Assembly: GCA_030154445.1 (NCBI GenBank)
Contig: JAGUQW010000007.1
Location: 1-64,000 of the forward strand
Length of the DNA stretch: 64,000 nt
Source: Spirochaetota bacterium
GTDB lineage: Bacteria; Spirochaetota; Brevinematia; Brevinematales; Brevinemataceae
Direction: 5' to 3'
Shown: positions 43,261 through 50,980 of the stretch, piece by piece
Layout of the letters: every line of letters begins with the position of its first letter
Position numbering within the stretch: the first letter of the stretch is position 1
Made by a program: the position numbers and the translations under genes
Notes under the pieces: generated by a model
Databases searched by the model: none
What the model was told of the DNA's origin: nothing
What the model saw: only the letters and a program-made list of their open reading frames with translations

Positions 43261-43274
43261 GTTAAAAACATTGA

Positions 43275-43367
43275 TTACTGTCTAACCCAAAATAAGGTAT
43301 ACACGGTAGTTGGATCATTGAGGTCTCTAATAGCTATATCTAGAGAGTTAACGGTGATATGATTCAT
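43275..43367 (-). CDS. Small ORF overlapping the end of the lipoprotein gene
   Basis: A 30-codon frame (MNHITVNSLDIAIRDLNDPT and ten more residues) starts in an ATGA overlap with the stop of the lipoprotein gene at 43364. Its coding-like composition and position just before the terminator suggest it is either a coupled small protein or the C-terminal end of the lipoprotein split off by a frameshift. TVYTLFWVRQ at its end resembles the strand that closes each repeat in that lipoprotein. Confidence 0.4.
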   Translation of the reverse strand: MNHITVNSLDIAIRDLNDPTTVYTLFWVRQ

Positions 43368-44266
43368 TGTAATTCACCCCTATCCTCATTTCTCATTGTA
43401 TGAGACAGTATTACTGGTGCTAGTTCTATTAGAATCCTTTTTTGCATTATAGCCTTTTTACCAAGATCCTTGATAAAAAACATAGTATACTCTTGACCAA
43501 GGTCAAAATTGATCCGTATCATCCCATTTTTTATAATATATTTATTCCCCTTCCCCGTGTCATCGCTTGCATCCCAGATAGTGATAGATACTAATTCAGG
43601 CAAAGTGAAGTTTAAGTCTACTCCAGCTAATTCTATAGAATTATGGAGATTACTACCACGCTTAAGATATGGGTATGGATTAGCAGATTGTAGTTGTACT
43701 TTGGTATATTGTGAACCTACTTGAAAAACACCAACACCATCAGTAGTACTAAAGGCAACTAATTTATATTGAGTAGAACCTTCAGAAAATGAACCATTGT
43801 TAATAACTATTTTATTGTTATCATTAGGATGTATTCCATTTTTCAAATAACTTCCATCCAATGATTTAACATTGAAGATAGAGGCGACTTCTGTGTTTAG
43901 ACTACTATCTGGGTAGTTAGATACAATATCGATAGATCCGTTATCTGTATCAGGAGAATTTTTTAATAGTCTACCATCAAGGAGTCTAAATTTGCCATAA
44001 GTGATACCTGTTGTAGTCATTATACTAAATATAGCACTATTCGCTGTGCCACTGATATATTCGTAGTTGATTGTCGATGCTTTGGAAGTTGTAAATTTAC
44101 CATTTCTGATCGATATCATTTCCCAAGTATTTTTACTAAAAGAACCAGATTGATATTTTCCATCGAAAGCTCTTATTCCGAGACCATTCGAATTGAAATT
44201 CTCGTCTTTTGTAGAACAAGAATTGAAGGTAAAAATAAGTAAGAATACTAGTAATAATTTTTTCAT
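43364..44266 (-). CDS. Lipoprotein with repeated DGxY-type domains
   Basis: Exported protein (300 aa) with signal MKKLLLVFLLIFTFNSC and a relaxed lipobox. Two clear copies of a roughly 70-residue unit are seen: one from FDGKYQSGSF (about 33-105), one from LDGSYLKNGI (about 128-200), each with a short I-x-I-x-N/R-G turn (ISIRNGKF, IVINNGSF) and a closing Tyr strand (ITYGKFRLLDG, YTKVQLQSAN). A third, weaker one follows (KYIIKNGMIRINFD). The neighbouring lipoprotein at 44318 has one copy. The fold is likely beta-rich. No known family. AGGAG site before the ATG. Confidence 0.75.
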   Translation of the reverse strand: MKKLLLVFLLIFTFNSCSTKDENFNSNGLGIRAFDGKYQSGSFSKNTWEMISIRNGKFTTSKASTINYEYISGTANSAIFSIMTTTGITYGKFRLLDGRLLKNSPDTDNGSIDIVSNYPDSSLNTEVASIFNVKSLDGSYLKNGIHPNDNNKIVINNGSFSEGSTQYKLVAFSTTDGVGVFQVGSQYTKVQLQSANPYPYLKRGSNLHNSIELAGVDLNFTLPELVSITIWDASDDTGKGNKYIIKNGMIRINFDLGQEYTMFFIKDLGKKAIMQKRILIELAPVILSHTMRNEDRGELQ

Positions 44267-44317
44267 AGCATTTCTCCTAATACAATATTTGTATAATTTT
44301 TATTAGAGATTAATTAT

Positions 44318-44659
44318 TTAAGATATTTTTTTTGCAATTTCTATTATTGGAGCTTCTTTATCAGCCTCTGCCTCAGTAGATTTTTGCTCTCCACTGTAGA
44401 GTATATTATTTTCTAATTTAAGCTTTGCATAGGTAATAGTCTTGTTTTCAGTTAATTTAAACATAGCTCCTGAAGTATTCCCTCTAATATAGGAAATACT
44501 TATATCTGCAGTGACTGTAGAGTGTCCATCTTTTATTATAAATGTAGTATTACCGTCATTAGATCTATAGGTACCATCAAAAGAAGTTGAATCTGATTTT
44601 TTTACTGAACAAGCGTTTAGAGCCAAAATAAGTAATGATAAGCTTATAATTTTTTTCAT
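44318..44659 (-). CDS. Small lipoprotein, single-copy relative of the repeat lipoprotein
   Basis: Exported protein (113 aa), signal MKKIISLSLLILALNAC with Cys 17 lipidated. Its one domain aligns with the repeats of the next gene: FDGTYRSNDGN, FIIKDGHSTV, SYIRGNTSGAMFKL, then ITYAKLKLENNILYSGE. It ends in an acidic tail. The gene is 51 bp upstream of its relative on the same strand, so the pair probably arose by duplication and is co-transcribed. Function unknown. Confidence 0.75.
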   Translation of the reverse strand: MKKIISLSLLILALNACSVKKSDSTSFDGTYRSNDGNTTFIIKDGHSTVTADISISYIRGNTSGAMFKLTENKTITYAKLKLENNILYSGEQKSTEAEADKEAPIIEIAKKIS

Positions 44660-44839
44660 AGTATTTTTCCTTTATTATGTATTAATTTGTCTATAATATC
44701 AACAGCGTAGATACTTCTATAAGAAAGAATCTAACCAATTAATATCATAGATTATCTGTTTTTAGTATAATAGGATTATTAGCTATCAGTATAGGATTTC
44801 AAATGATACAAGCACATGCTTAAATAATATCATTTATAT

Positions 44840-44884
44840 CCAATTAAAAAACCACCTCTATAACGAAGGTGGTTTTTTGATTGG
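44840..44884. terminator. Terminator of the pepV-yfcC unit
   Basis: An 18-bp stem with one G-U pair (44840-44857 with 44867-44884), including A6 and T6 tracts, directly after the YfcC-type gene stop on the minus strand. Confidence 0.88.
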
Positions 44885-44898
44885 ATATTATTAATAAT

Positions 44899-46389
44899 TT
44901 AGATATAGAGCCCTATTAATAATTGCATACAAGTCGTAACAAATAATACAAGCCATATTTTACCACAGAACTTCAACCAAATAGAATAATCAACTCTTGC
45001 TAATGTTAATCCTCCTATAACTACAGAAGAAGTTGGTGTGATCAAGTTAGCCATTCCTGATGCTGATTGAAAAGCTGTAACTATCAAACTTGGAGGGACA
45101 TTAGCTAATTCCGCTAAAGGGGTGAAAATAGGCATAGTAAGTGTTGCAAGTCCTGAAGTAGAAGGCACTAAAAATCCAAGTGGTATAAAGAAAATATAAG
45201 CACCAATAATAAAAAATCCTTGATTAAGATTTGTTAATCCTATTTCGCCCCAAGATAATAGTGTTGCTGTCATTCCACCAGTATCCATTACAATAGTTAA
45301 ACCACGGGAGAGACCAACAATTAAAGCGACAGGAACCATATCTTTGACTCCATTGAGAAACACAGTGATAAGTTCTTTTTCGTGCATTCCATTAATTTTT
45401 CCACAAATAATCGTAGAAATAATAAACAATGTTGAAATTTCACCAAACCACCAAGTACCTAATGCTGGTAAATTACCAAGAACCATTCCTATAAAAGGAA
45501 TACCACGAATAGCAAGAGCTAATTCATCAAATATTGTAATACCAAATTTACTTCCCCAGGGTATAACACCCAAAGACATTATAAAAAATGTTAATCCAAA
45601 AACAACGAGAATTATTTTACGACGAGTGGTAAATTCAAGGCCTACTTTATTATCATCTTGATTTAAGAAAAATTTCTCATTTTCTTCTTTCATTGTTGCA
45701 ACCAAAGAAAGGCTAGGATTTTTTTTAATTTTTTTTGCATAATTTATAATAATAATACAAAGTAATGATAATTGTACCATTAATGTTCCCAAGCGTAAAA
45801 ACAGACCATCTCCAATAGATATTCCAGCAATACCAGAAGCAACTCCTGTTGCAAAAGGATTTACCGTTGAGTTCAAAACGCCAACATTAGATCCTACCAA
45901 CAGTATAGCTACAGCTGTTAGTGTATCAAACCCTAAAACTAACATTACAGGAATTAACAGAGGATAAAAAGATAATGTTTCTTCTGCTAATCCAAAAGTA
46001 GTTCCGCCTAATGCCATAATAAACATTAAAATAGGAATAATCAACAATTCTTTACCTTTGTAGTGTTTGATAGTCGTATTAATCCCTGCATCCAATGCAC
46101 CTGTATGTAAGATAAGAGCAAGAAATCCACCTATTATAAAAATAAATAAAGCAATATCTTTAGAGTCATAAAAACCTTTAATAGGAGCTTGCAATACATC
46201 CCACAAACCTTGTGGTTGTTGTTCTATTCTATTATAAGTTCCTGGAATAGGAACTTCTCTACCTACTTCTGTATTCAAAGTATATTCATATTGACCAGCT
46301 GGTACAAACCATGTCAATATTGCTGTTATCAGTGTAAGAAACAAAATAACAGTAAATACATGAGGCGTTTTGAATTTAAATTTTGTCAT
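44899..46389 (-). CDS. YfcC-family transporter (basic amino acid/C4-dicarboxylate carrier superfamily)
   Basis: Inner membrane carrier (496 aa), about twelve helices. The start TPHVFTVILFLTLITAILTWFVPAGQYE and the stretch VGSNVGVLNSTVNPFATGVASGIAG are characteristic of the YfcC/DUF1504 group, whose members are annotated as arginine/ornithine-type or short-chain carriers. The substrate is unknown here. It follows the dipeptidase gene by nine bases, which suggests uptake or export of peptides or amino acids that the dipeptidase produces. GGAAG ribosome site. Confidence 0.9.
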   Translation of the reverse strand: MTKFKFKTPHVFTVILFLTLITAILTWFVPAGQYEYTLNTEVGREVPIPGTYNRIEQQPQGLWDVLQAPIKGFYDSKDIALFIFIIGGFLALILHTGALDAGINTTIKHYKGKELLIIPILMFIMALGGTTFGLAEETLSFYPLLIPVMLVLGFDTLTAVAILLVGSNVGVLNSTVNPFATGVASGIAGISIGDGLFLRLGTLMVQLSLLCIIIINYAKKIKKNPSLSLVATMKEENEKFFLNQDDNKVGLEFTTRRKIILVVFGLTFFIMSLGVIPWGSKFGITIFDELALAIRGIPFIGMVLGNLPALGTWWFGEISTLFIISTIICGKINGMHEKELITVFLNGVKDMVPVALIVGLSRGLTIVMDTGGMTATLLSWGEIGLTNLNQGFFIIGAYIFFIPLGFLVPSTSGLATLTMPIFTPLAELANVPPSLIVTAFQSASGMANLITPTSSVVIGGLTLARVDYSIWLKFCGKIWLVLFVTTCMQLLIGLYI

Positions 46390-46398
46390 AAAAACTTC

Positions 46399-47757
46399 CT
46401 ATTGTGATAATTTGTGAATAGCTCTTCCATAAATTATAAAAGCTCTATCAATGTCTTTTATGGTAATATGTTCGTTTGCTAAATGAGCCGTTTTAGGACT
46501 ATCTGGAAATACCATTCCATAAGTAACAAAATTTTTCATAGCACGAGAATATGTAGCACCGCCCATTGCTAGTGGGGTTGTATCAAAATTTGTTTCTTCT
46601 CCATAAATCTCACATAAAGTTTTTACAAGATAATCATCTTTAGATACATAAAGAGAATTTAATCTGTCATGTTGTATTGATTCAAATCCATTATTGTTAG
46701 CTACTTCATTGAATTTAGAAATAATTTCATTCATCTCAAAAGTCACCGGTATTCTCAGATCAAAATATAATTTTGATTGATTTTTATCAACTTCTATACG
46801 AGCAAGATTACATTTTAATTCTCCAGAAACTTCATCTTTAAGTACTCCAAAAATCGGTTCTGCAAAAGGCGATAAAGCAAATTTACTCGTAATAAATTCA
46901 ATAGTTGGTGTACTCATTCCTATTTCTTTGAGACAAAAGAGCAATCGTTGAATAGGATTAATACCCTTTTCAGTATCTTGAGCATGAGCTGTTTTACCTA
47001 GTATTTTTATACCCTTATCAATCAATTCATATTCAAAATTATTGCGTTTCAGAGAAGCAATAAGCTCTTCTTGTTTTATATCTTTGTATTCAATAGAATT
47101 GGGAACTGAATTAAAAGCTCCTCCACCATTGATATTTATATCTTCACCCTTACCAGTTAGTACAACTTGCCAAAGTCCTTTTTCAGCATAAATAACAGGG
47201 AATTTAGAATCAGGTGTAAATCCTATACTAGGAATTTCTTCTATTTCACAATAGCGAGTAATACAACGCCAAAGACTTTCCTCATCTGTACCAAAAATAA
47301 AACGAATTCTTTTATTAAAAGTATAACCCAAATTCATCAGAGCTTTAGCGGCATATAATGCGACAATGGTAGGGCCTTTGTCATCAGAAGTACCTCGAGC
47401 AATAAGATCACCATCTTTCTCTACCAAAGTAAAAGGATCGCTATCCCATTTCTCAATATCATCTACAGGAACAACATCTAAATGACCTAAAATCCCCATT
47501 AATTCTTTACCTTCACCGATTTCTGCATAGCCATAATATCCTTTAGGGTCTTTAAATGTCTTAAATCCCAGCTGTTTACAAGTACCAAGCATATGGTCCA
47601 AACATTTTTCTATTTCAATACCAAAAGGATGCGAAGTATTGGTATTATCTTCTGATTCATTCAAAATACTTGGATAAGCAACACTTTCTTTAACTGTCTG
47701 AATAATATGAGATTTTAAAATCTTATATTCTTTTATTAAATCTTCTCGAATATTCAT
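46399..47757 (-). CDS. Sapep/PepV-type metal-dependent dipeptidase (M20 family)
   Basis: Cytoplasmic zinc/manganese dipeptidase (452 aa). First metal-ligand block GILGHLDVVPVDDIEKW, then ARGTSDDKGPTIVALYAAKAL with the bridging Asp, catalytic Glu block FIFGTDEESLWRC, and the late His ligand in PKTAHLANEHI. The GSH-like middle (lid) domain is present. It cleaves a range of dipeptides in lactic bacteria and staphylococci. GGAGG precedes the ATG. First gene of a two-gene unit with the YfcC-type carrier, which fits an amino-acid fermenting diet. Confidence 0.92.
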   Translation of the reverse strand: MNIREDLIKEYKILKSHIIQTVKESVAYPSILNESEDNTNTSHPFGIEIEKCLDHMLGTCKQLGFKTFKDPKGYYGYAEIGEGKELMGILGHLDVVPVDDIEKWDSDPFTLVEKDGDLIARGTSDDKGPTIVALYAAKALMNLGYTFNKRIRFIFGTDEESLWRCITRYCEIEEIPSIGFTPDSKFPVIYAEKGLWQVVLTGKGEDININGGGAFNSVPNSIEYKDIKQEELIASLKRNNFEYELIDKGIKILGKTAHAQDTEKGINPIQRLLFCLKEIGMSTPTIEFITSKFALSPFAEPIFGVLKDEVSGELKCNLARIEVDKNQSKLYFDLRIPVTFEMNEIISKFNEVANNNGFESIQHDRLNSLYVSKDDYLVKTLCEIYGEETNFDTTPLAMGGATYSRAMKNFVTYGMVFPDSPKTAHLANEHITIKDIDRAFIIYGRAIHKLSQ

Positions 47758-47848
47758 AATTCCTCCTATTTTATATGAAAAAATTTTCCCATTGCATATA
47801 GTATAACAGAAGTTATTTGAAAAATAAACAACTATATACCTATAAAAT

Positions 47849-47883
47849 AAAAAAGCTCATAGAATAAATCTATAAGCTTTTTA
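47849..47883 (-). terminator. Terminator after the metzincin gene
   Basis: Thirteen-base stem with one C-A mismatch flanked by A and T runs, between the minus-strand metzincin gene and pepV. Confidence 0.75.
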
Positions 47884-47951
47884 TAATAAGTTTATTTTTT
47901 TTTATTATATACTATAGAAATAATTTGATATTAGTAATATTTCTTACAAAT

Positions 47952-48914
47952 TTATATAATACGACCATTCCTCATTTTCACCATTTTATATGTCCCATCT
48001 GGATTAATAATACATACAATCTCTTCTTCATCACTATAATATTCAATATCAGAACGAATAGATTTTGGAACAGGAAACGTGTCCAAAGCTAACATACCAG
48101 CATGATGCAATTCATAGTATCTAAAAGATTGTAATTGTTTTTTATATTTTTTTTGCCATGCTGATGTACCAATAGTATTTCTAAAAACCCTCATCACAGA
48201 ACAAACTGTATCATATTTTTGTTCAGTAGTCCCATGAGTAAATCCAGCATTATGTAATAATTCATGAAACAAAACTCCAGCTATGTAATGTGGTTGATTA
48301 AGATACCCACCTGTTCCCCAATATTCTCTATTAGGAAAAGCGACCCAAGAATGTCTTTTATTTACAGGATCATTATCATCCAAAACATAAACGGAAGGCC
48401 CTACAACAGCAACAGCAGCAGCATTATAATTTAATACCTTTTTATGAATAGAAAAAGGAGCAATCCTTTTCTGCAGTATTTCAAGAATACGTTTATTATC
48501 ATAAACATCATCTTTTTTGATTGTTCCAAAAGAACCACTTGCGTTTCTAGCAGATTTGAAAACACCTTTCATAAGGTTAGAAGCAAATTCAGGAGTATTA
48601 ACTGCAAATCGAATAAGATCCATTTTTTGAAGCATTAGTTTTTTTTCTAAGACATCGATTTTTTTTGCTCGAATATATACTAAATCAGGTATAGGAAGAA
48701 GATTGGGAGGTAAATCAGGATCACCAGGATTATAAGGTTTATCATCATATACTACAAAACTATCAAATTTTAAATTCCAATAGGGATACGCTTTGTTCAT
48801 TTCTTCCATAGACAAGATAGATTTTTGAGATAACATAAGATCAAAAGGTGTTTGTGGAATAGTAGAACAAAAACTTGTTGTAATAATTAAAACAAATAAT
48901 ATAATTTTTTTCAT
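47952..48914 (-). CDS. Lipoprotein with metzincin-type zinc protease motif
   Basis: Exported protein (320 aa), signal MKKIILFVLIITTSFC with a relaxed lipobox. At about residues 216-226 it has HELLHNAGFTH, an exact HExxHxxGxxH metzincin zinc site: three His ligands, the catalytic Glu and the Gly turn. About 17 residues on, CSVMRVF offers the methionine of a Met-turn. The region before it (about 20-200) has no recognised fold and could be a prodomain. This points to a surface or periplasmic zinc protease, though I cannot place it in a named family. AAGGAA before the ATG; its own terminator follows. The 48964 gene lies 49 bp upstream, so the two may share a transcript. Confidence 0.82.
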   Translation of the reverse strand: MKKIILFVLIITTSFCSTIPQTPFDLMLSQKSILSMEEMNKAYPYWNLKFDSFVVYDDKPYNPGDPDLPPNLLPIPDLVYIRAKKIDVLEKKLMLQKMDLIRFAVNTPEFASNLMKGVFKSARNASGSFGTIKKDDVYDNKRILEILQKRIAPFSIHKKVLNYNAAAVAVVGPSVYVLDDNDPVNKRHSWVAFPNREYWGTGGYLNQPHYIAGVLFHELLHNAGFTHGTTEQKYDTVCSVMRVFRNTIGTSAWQKKYKKQLQSFRYYELHHAGMLALDTFPVPKSIRSDIEYYSDEEEIVCIINPDGTYKMVKMRNGRII

Positions 48915-48963
48915 AAATCAATTCCTTATATATATCTTTTATAAATTTATATCTATGATTATT

Positions 48964-49611
48964 TTAAAATTTAGAACCAAATTCAAAACCTATTTGTAAA
49001 GAATCTATCAAAGAGCCTTTACTAAATCCATTTAAAATAAGATCTGCTTTTGTAGAAGATTTCTGCCATGGATATACAGCATAAGAAACATATGGTGTAA
49101 TAAAAAATTTCTGACCAATAGGAAATTCAAAAGCCACTCTCGTCTTGAATCCAAATAAACCCATATAAAAATCGATAGAATCGGGAATAGTTTTTTCAGC
49201 CAATCCAATTCTATGTAATGTTCCACCTGTTTGATTAACCGAAAAATAAGCCTCTATGCTAAAAAAAGAATTTTTTAGAGACATAGGAATTCTAATCCCT
49301 GTACCAATATCAAATACACCGGAAATCCAACCTGTACTTTCTATAATTCCTTGCATACGAAACATCAAGCCATTTTTAGCCGTAATATCATAAGAAAAAC
49401 CCACTGCAATTCCTGAAGCAGCCTCTCCTATATCCCATGTATCAATACCTTGAGCATACCAAATTCTATTTAATTGAAAAGAAGAAAACTCTCTAAAAGG
49501 TGCATTTTGAACTAACCATGCAGAAGAAACACCCCATCGTTGAGTTATTTTTTGAGCATATAATATATTAGTATTTAATAGTACTATTACTAGTAATAAA
49601 TATTTTTTCAT
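48964..49611 (-). CDS. Predicted outer-membrane beta-barrel protein
   Basis: Exported protein (215 aa) with a cleavable signal ending LYAQ. The mature part is built of alternating polar/hydrophobic strands separated by turns (GIAVGFSYDITAKNGLMFRM, GTGIRIPMSLKNSFFSIEAY, TRVAFEFPIGQKFFITPYVS) and ends in Phe (FEFGSKF), the pattern of small outer-membrane barrels. I start at the ATG 49609-49611, with GGGG upstream; a GTG two codons earlier is possible. It is upstream of the metzincin gene. No named family; porin or envelope structural protein are both possible. Confidence 0.75.
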   Translation of the reverse strand: MKKYLLLVIVLLNTNILYAQKITQRWGVSSAWLVQNAPFREFSSFQLNRIWYAQGIDTWDIGEAASGIAVGFSYDITAKNGLMFRMQGIIESTGWISGVFDIGTGIRIPMSLKNSFFSIEAYFSVNQTGGTLHRIGLAEKTIPDSIDFYMGLFGFKTRVAFEFPIGQKFFITPYVSYAVYPWQKSSTKADLILNGFSKGSLIDSLQIGFEFGSKF

Positions 49612-49661
49612 AGCCACTGCCCCAATAAGATAATATTATTGATTATAACATAATTTTAGTA

Positions 49662-49697
49662 ATATTTCAATAATAATAAATATTATTATTGAAATAT
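49662..49697. promoter_or_regulatory. Perfect 17-bp palindrome upstream of the barrel gene
   Basis: Positions 49662-49678 pair perfectly with 49681-49697, leaving two central A. It lies about 50 bp upstream of the minus-strand barrel gene, in the promoter area, and is nearly pure A+T apart from one C and one G. A regulator site or cruciform-forming element are possible. Confidence 0.6.
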
Positions 49698-50180
49698 CGT
49701 CCTCTATTGTATAAAATATTAGAAAAAATTTATCAATTAGAGTAATTTAATCTTATTTTGGTTCGTATTTTGCTAATTTTGCTAATATAGAGGATAATAT
49801 TACAAAACTATAAAAGTATTATATACTAATTATAGATATTATTGATCTATAGGGTTACTGTAACTATATGATTTTTGTTTTAATAAAAAAGAACATTTGT
49901 TAACACAGAGAAATAATATATAGATATATTTGTTAGTAGGTATTTTTTTAATAAAAATTAGTATAGTCTAGAATTAAAAAAGATCTATAATTTAAAATCA
50001 TATTGTATTGTTAAGTATTTTATTTATTAAAATTAATTTATATATAATTTGTTAACATTTAAATAAAAATGATCATTATATTATTGTACAATAACTATTG
50101 ACTTTTAAGTATATATAATATAGAATTATATTTATTACTGAATTATTATTAGACATAGCTATTATTATTTATAAATTATA
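49698..50180. other. AT-rich intergenic region
   Basis: About 480 bp with no ORF, RNA gene or terminator that I can support. It must hold the promoter of the lipoprotein gene at 50195. A short direct repeat of ATTTTGCTA is seen near 49770. Confidence 0.5.
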
Positions 50181-50194
50181 AAGGAGATATTATT

Positions 50195-50872
50195 ATGAAA
50201 TATATCTTTCAAATTACAGTTATTAGTATTTTACTAATAACTAGCTCTTGTTCTATCTTACCACCTTCGGAGAAAAATCCTTTCAAAGAAGGATTTAACG
50301 ATGCTTTTAAGCAAGTTAATTACTCTATAAGTAGTACAACTACTTCATGGAAAAAAACAGAAATAGATCAGGGTGCTCAAAAACAAACTCAATTACTTTT
50401 ATCAGCTAATAGTTTTATAAAAGTTGCTGTTCAAACCTATAACGGAATATTTCCAAATGAAAATACTGCCGGTGATGGTCCTATTACTTATTCCCGTTAT
50501 AATAACGAAATTGTAAATAAAATTTCTTTAGAAGGTGATTTGGTTATTGTAAATAATTTTAAATTAACAGAACCTAATTATACAACTTTTACAACACAAG
50601 ATATTACAACTAAAATAAAAAATAAAGGTTTTGATACTATATATGAACTAACAACTTCCACAGAAAAAATTTGGGAAAGTCTAAAAGTTGGTGGTTCAGG
50701 AATTTGGAGAGGAGAAAGTGTGCTATATACAGAATATTTTCTTGTGAAAAAAAGTTCCAATAAATTACAAATGATAGCTGTCTCTTATGACAAAACATTA
50801 GATGAATACCAAACTTATGGACCTCTAGATGATACAGTATTAAATAATCCTAGTCTAAGTTATCATTTATAA
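50195..50872 (+). CDS. Hypothetical lipoprotein
   Basis: Exported protein (225 aa). Signal MKYIFQITVISILLITSSC with Cys 19 as the lipidated residue, next to SILPP. The mature part has no motif I recognise; it is rich in Ser, Thr and Asn with alternating strand-like segments, so probably a beta fold. AAAGGAG before the ATG and an own terminator make it a single-gene unit just upstream of the chitinase. Confidence 0.75.
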   Translation: MKYIFQITVISILLITSSCSILPPSEKNPFKEGFNDAFKQVNYSISSTTTSWKKTEIDQGAQKQTQLLLSANSFIKVAVQTYNGIFPNENTAGDGPITYSRYNNEIVNKISLEGDLVIVNNFKLTEPNYTTFTTQDITTKIKNKGFDTIYELTTSTEKIWESLKVGGSGIWRGESVLYTEYFLVKKSSNKLQMIAVSYDKTLDEYQTYGPLDDTVLNNPSLSYHL

Positions 50873-50900
50873 AAGTATATTCGTATTAATATACTTTTAT
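50869..50900 (+). terminator. Terminator or hairpin after the lipoprotein gene
   Basis: Twelve-base perfect stem (50869-50880 with 50889-50900, 8-base loop) overlapping the end of the stop codon and ending in TTTTAT. Confidence 0.75.
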
Positions 50901-50980
50901 AGATATTATATCAATTTATATAAAAATCATTTAGCAAAAAAATATATTTAATATTATGTAAAAATTCATGGAGGTTTTGT

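Noticed and set aside
44743-44823. Hydrophobic coding-like fragment (GLLAISIGFQMIQAHA) on the plus strand
   Set aside because: No start codon or ribosome site follows the preceding stop; a remnant at most.
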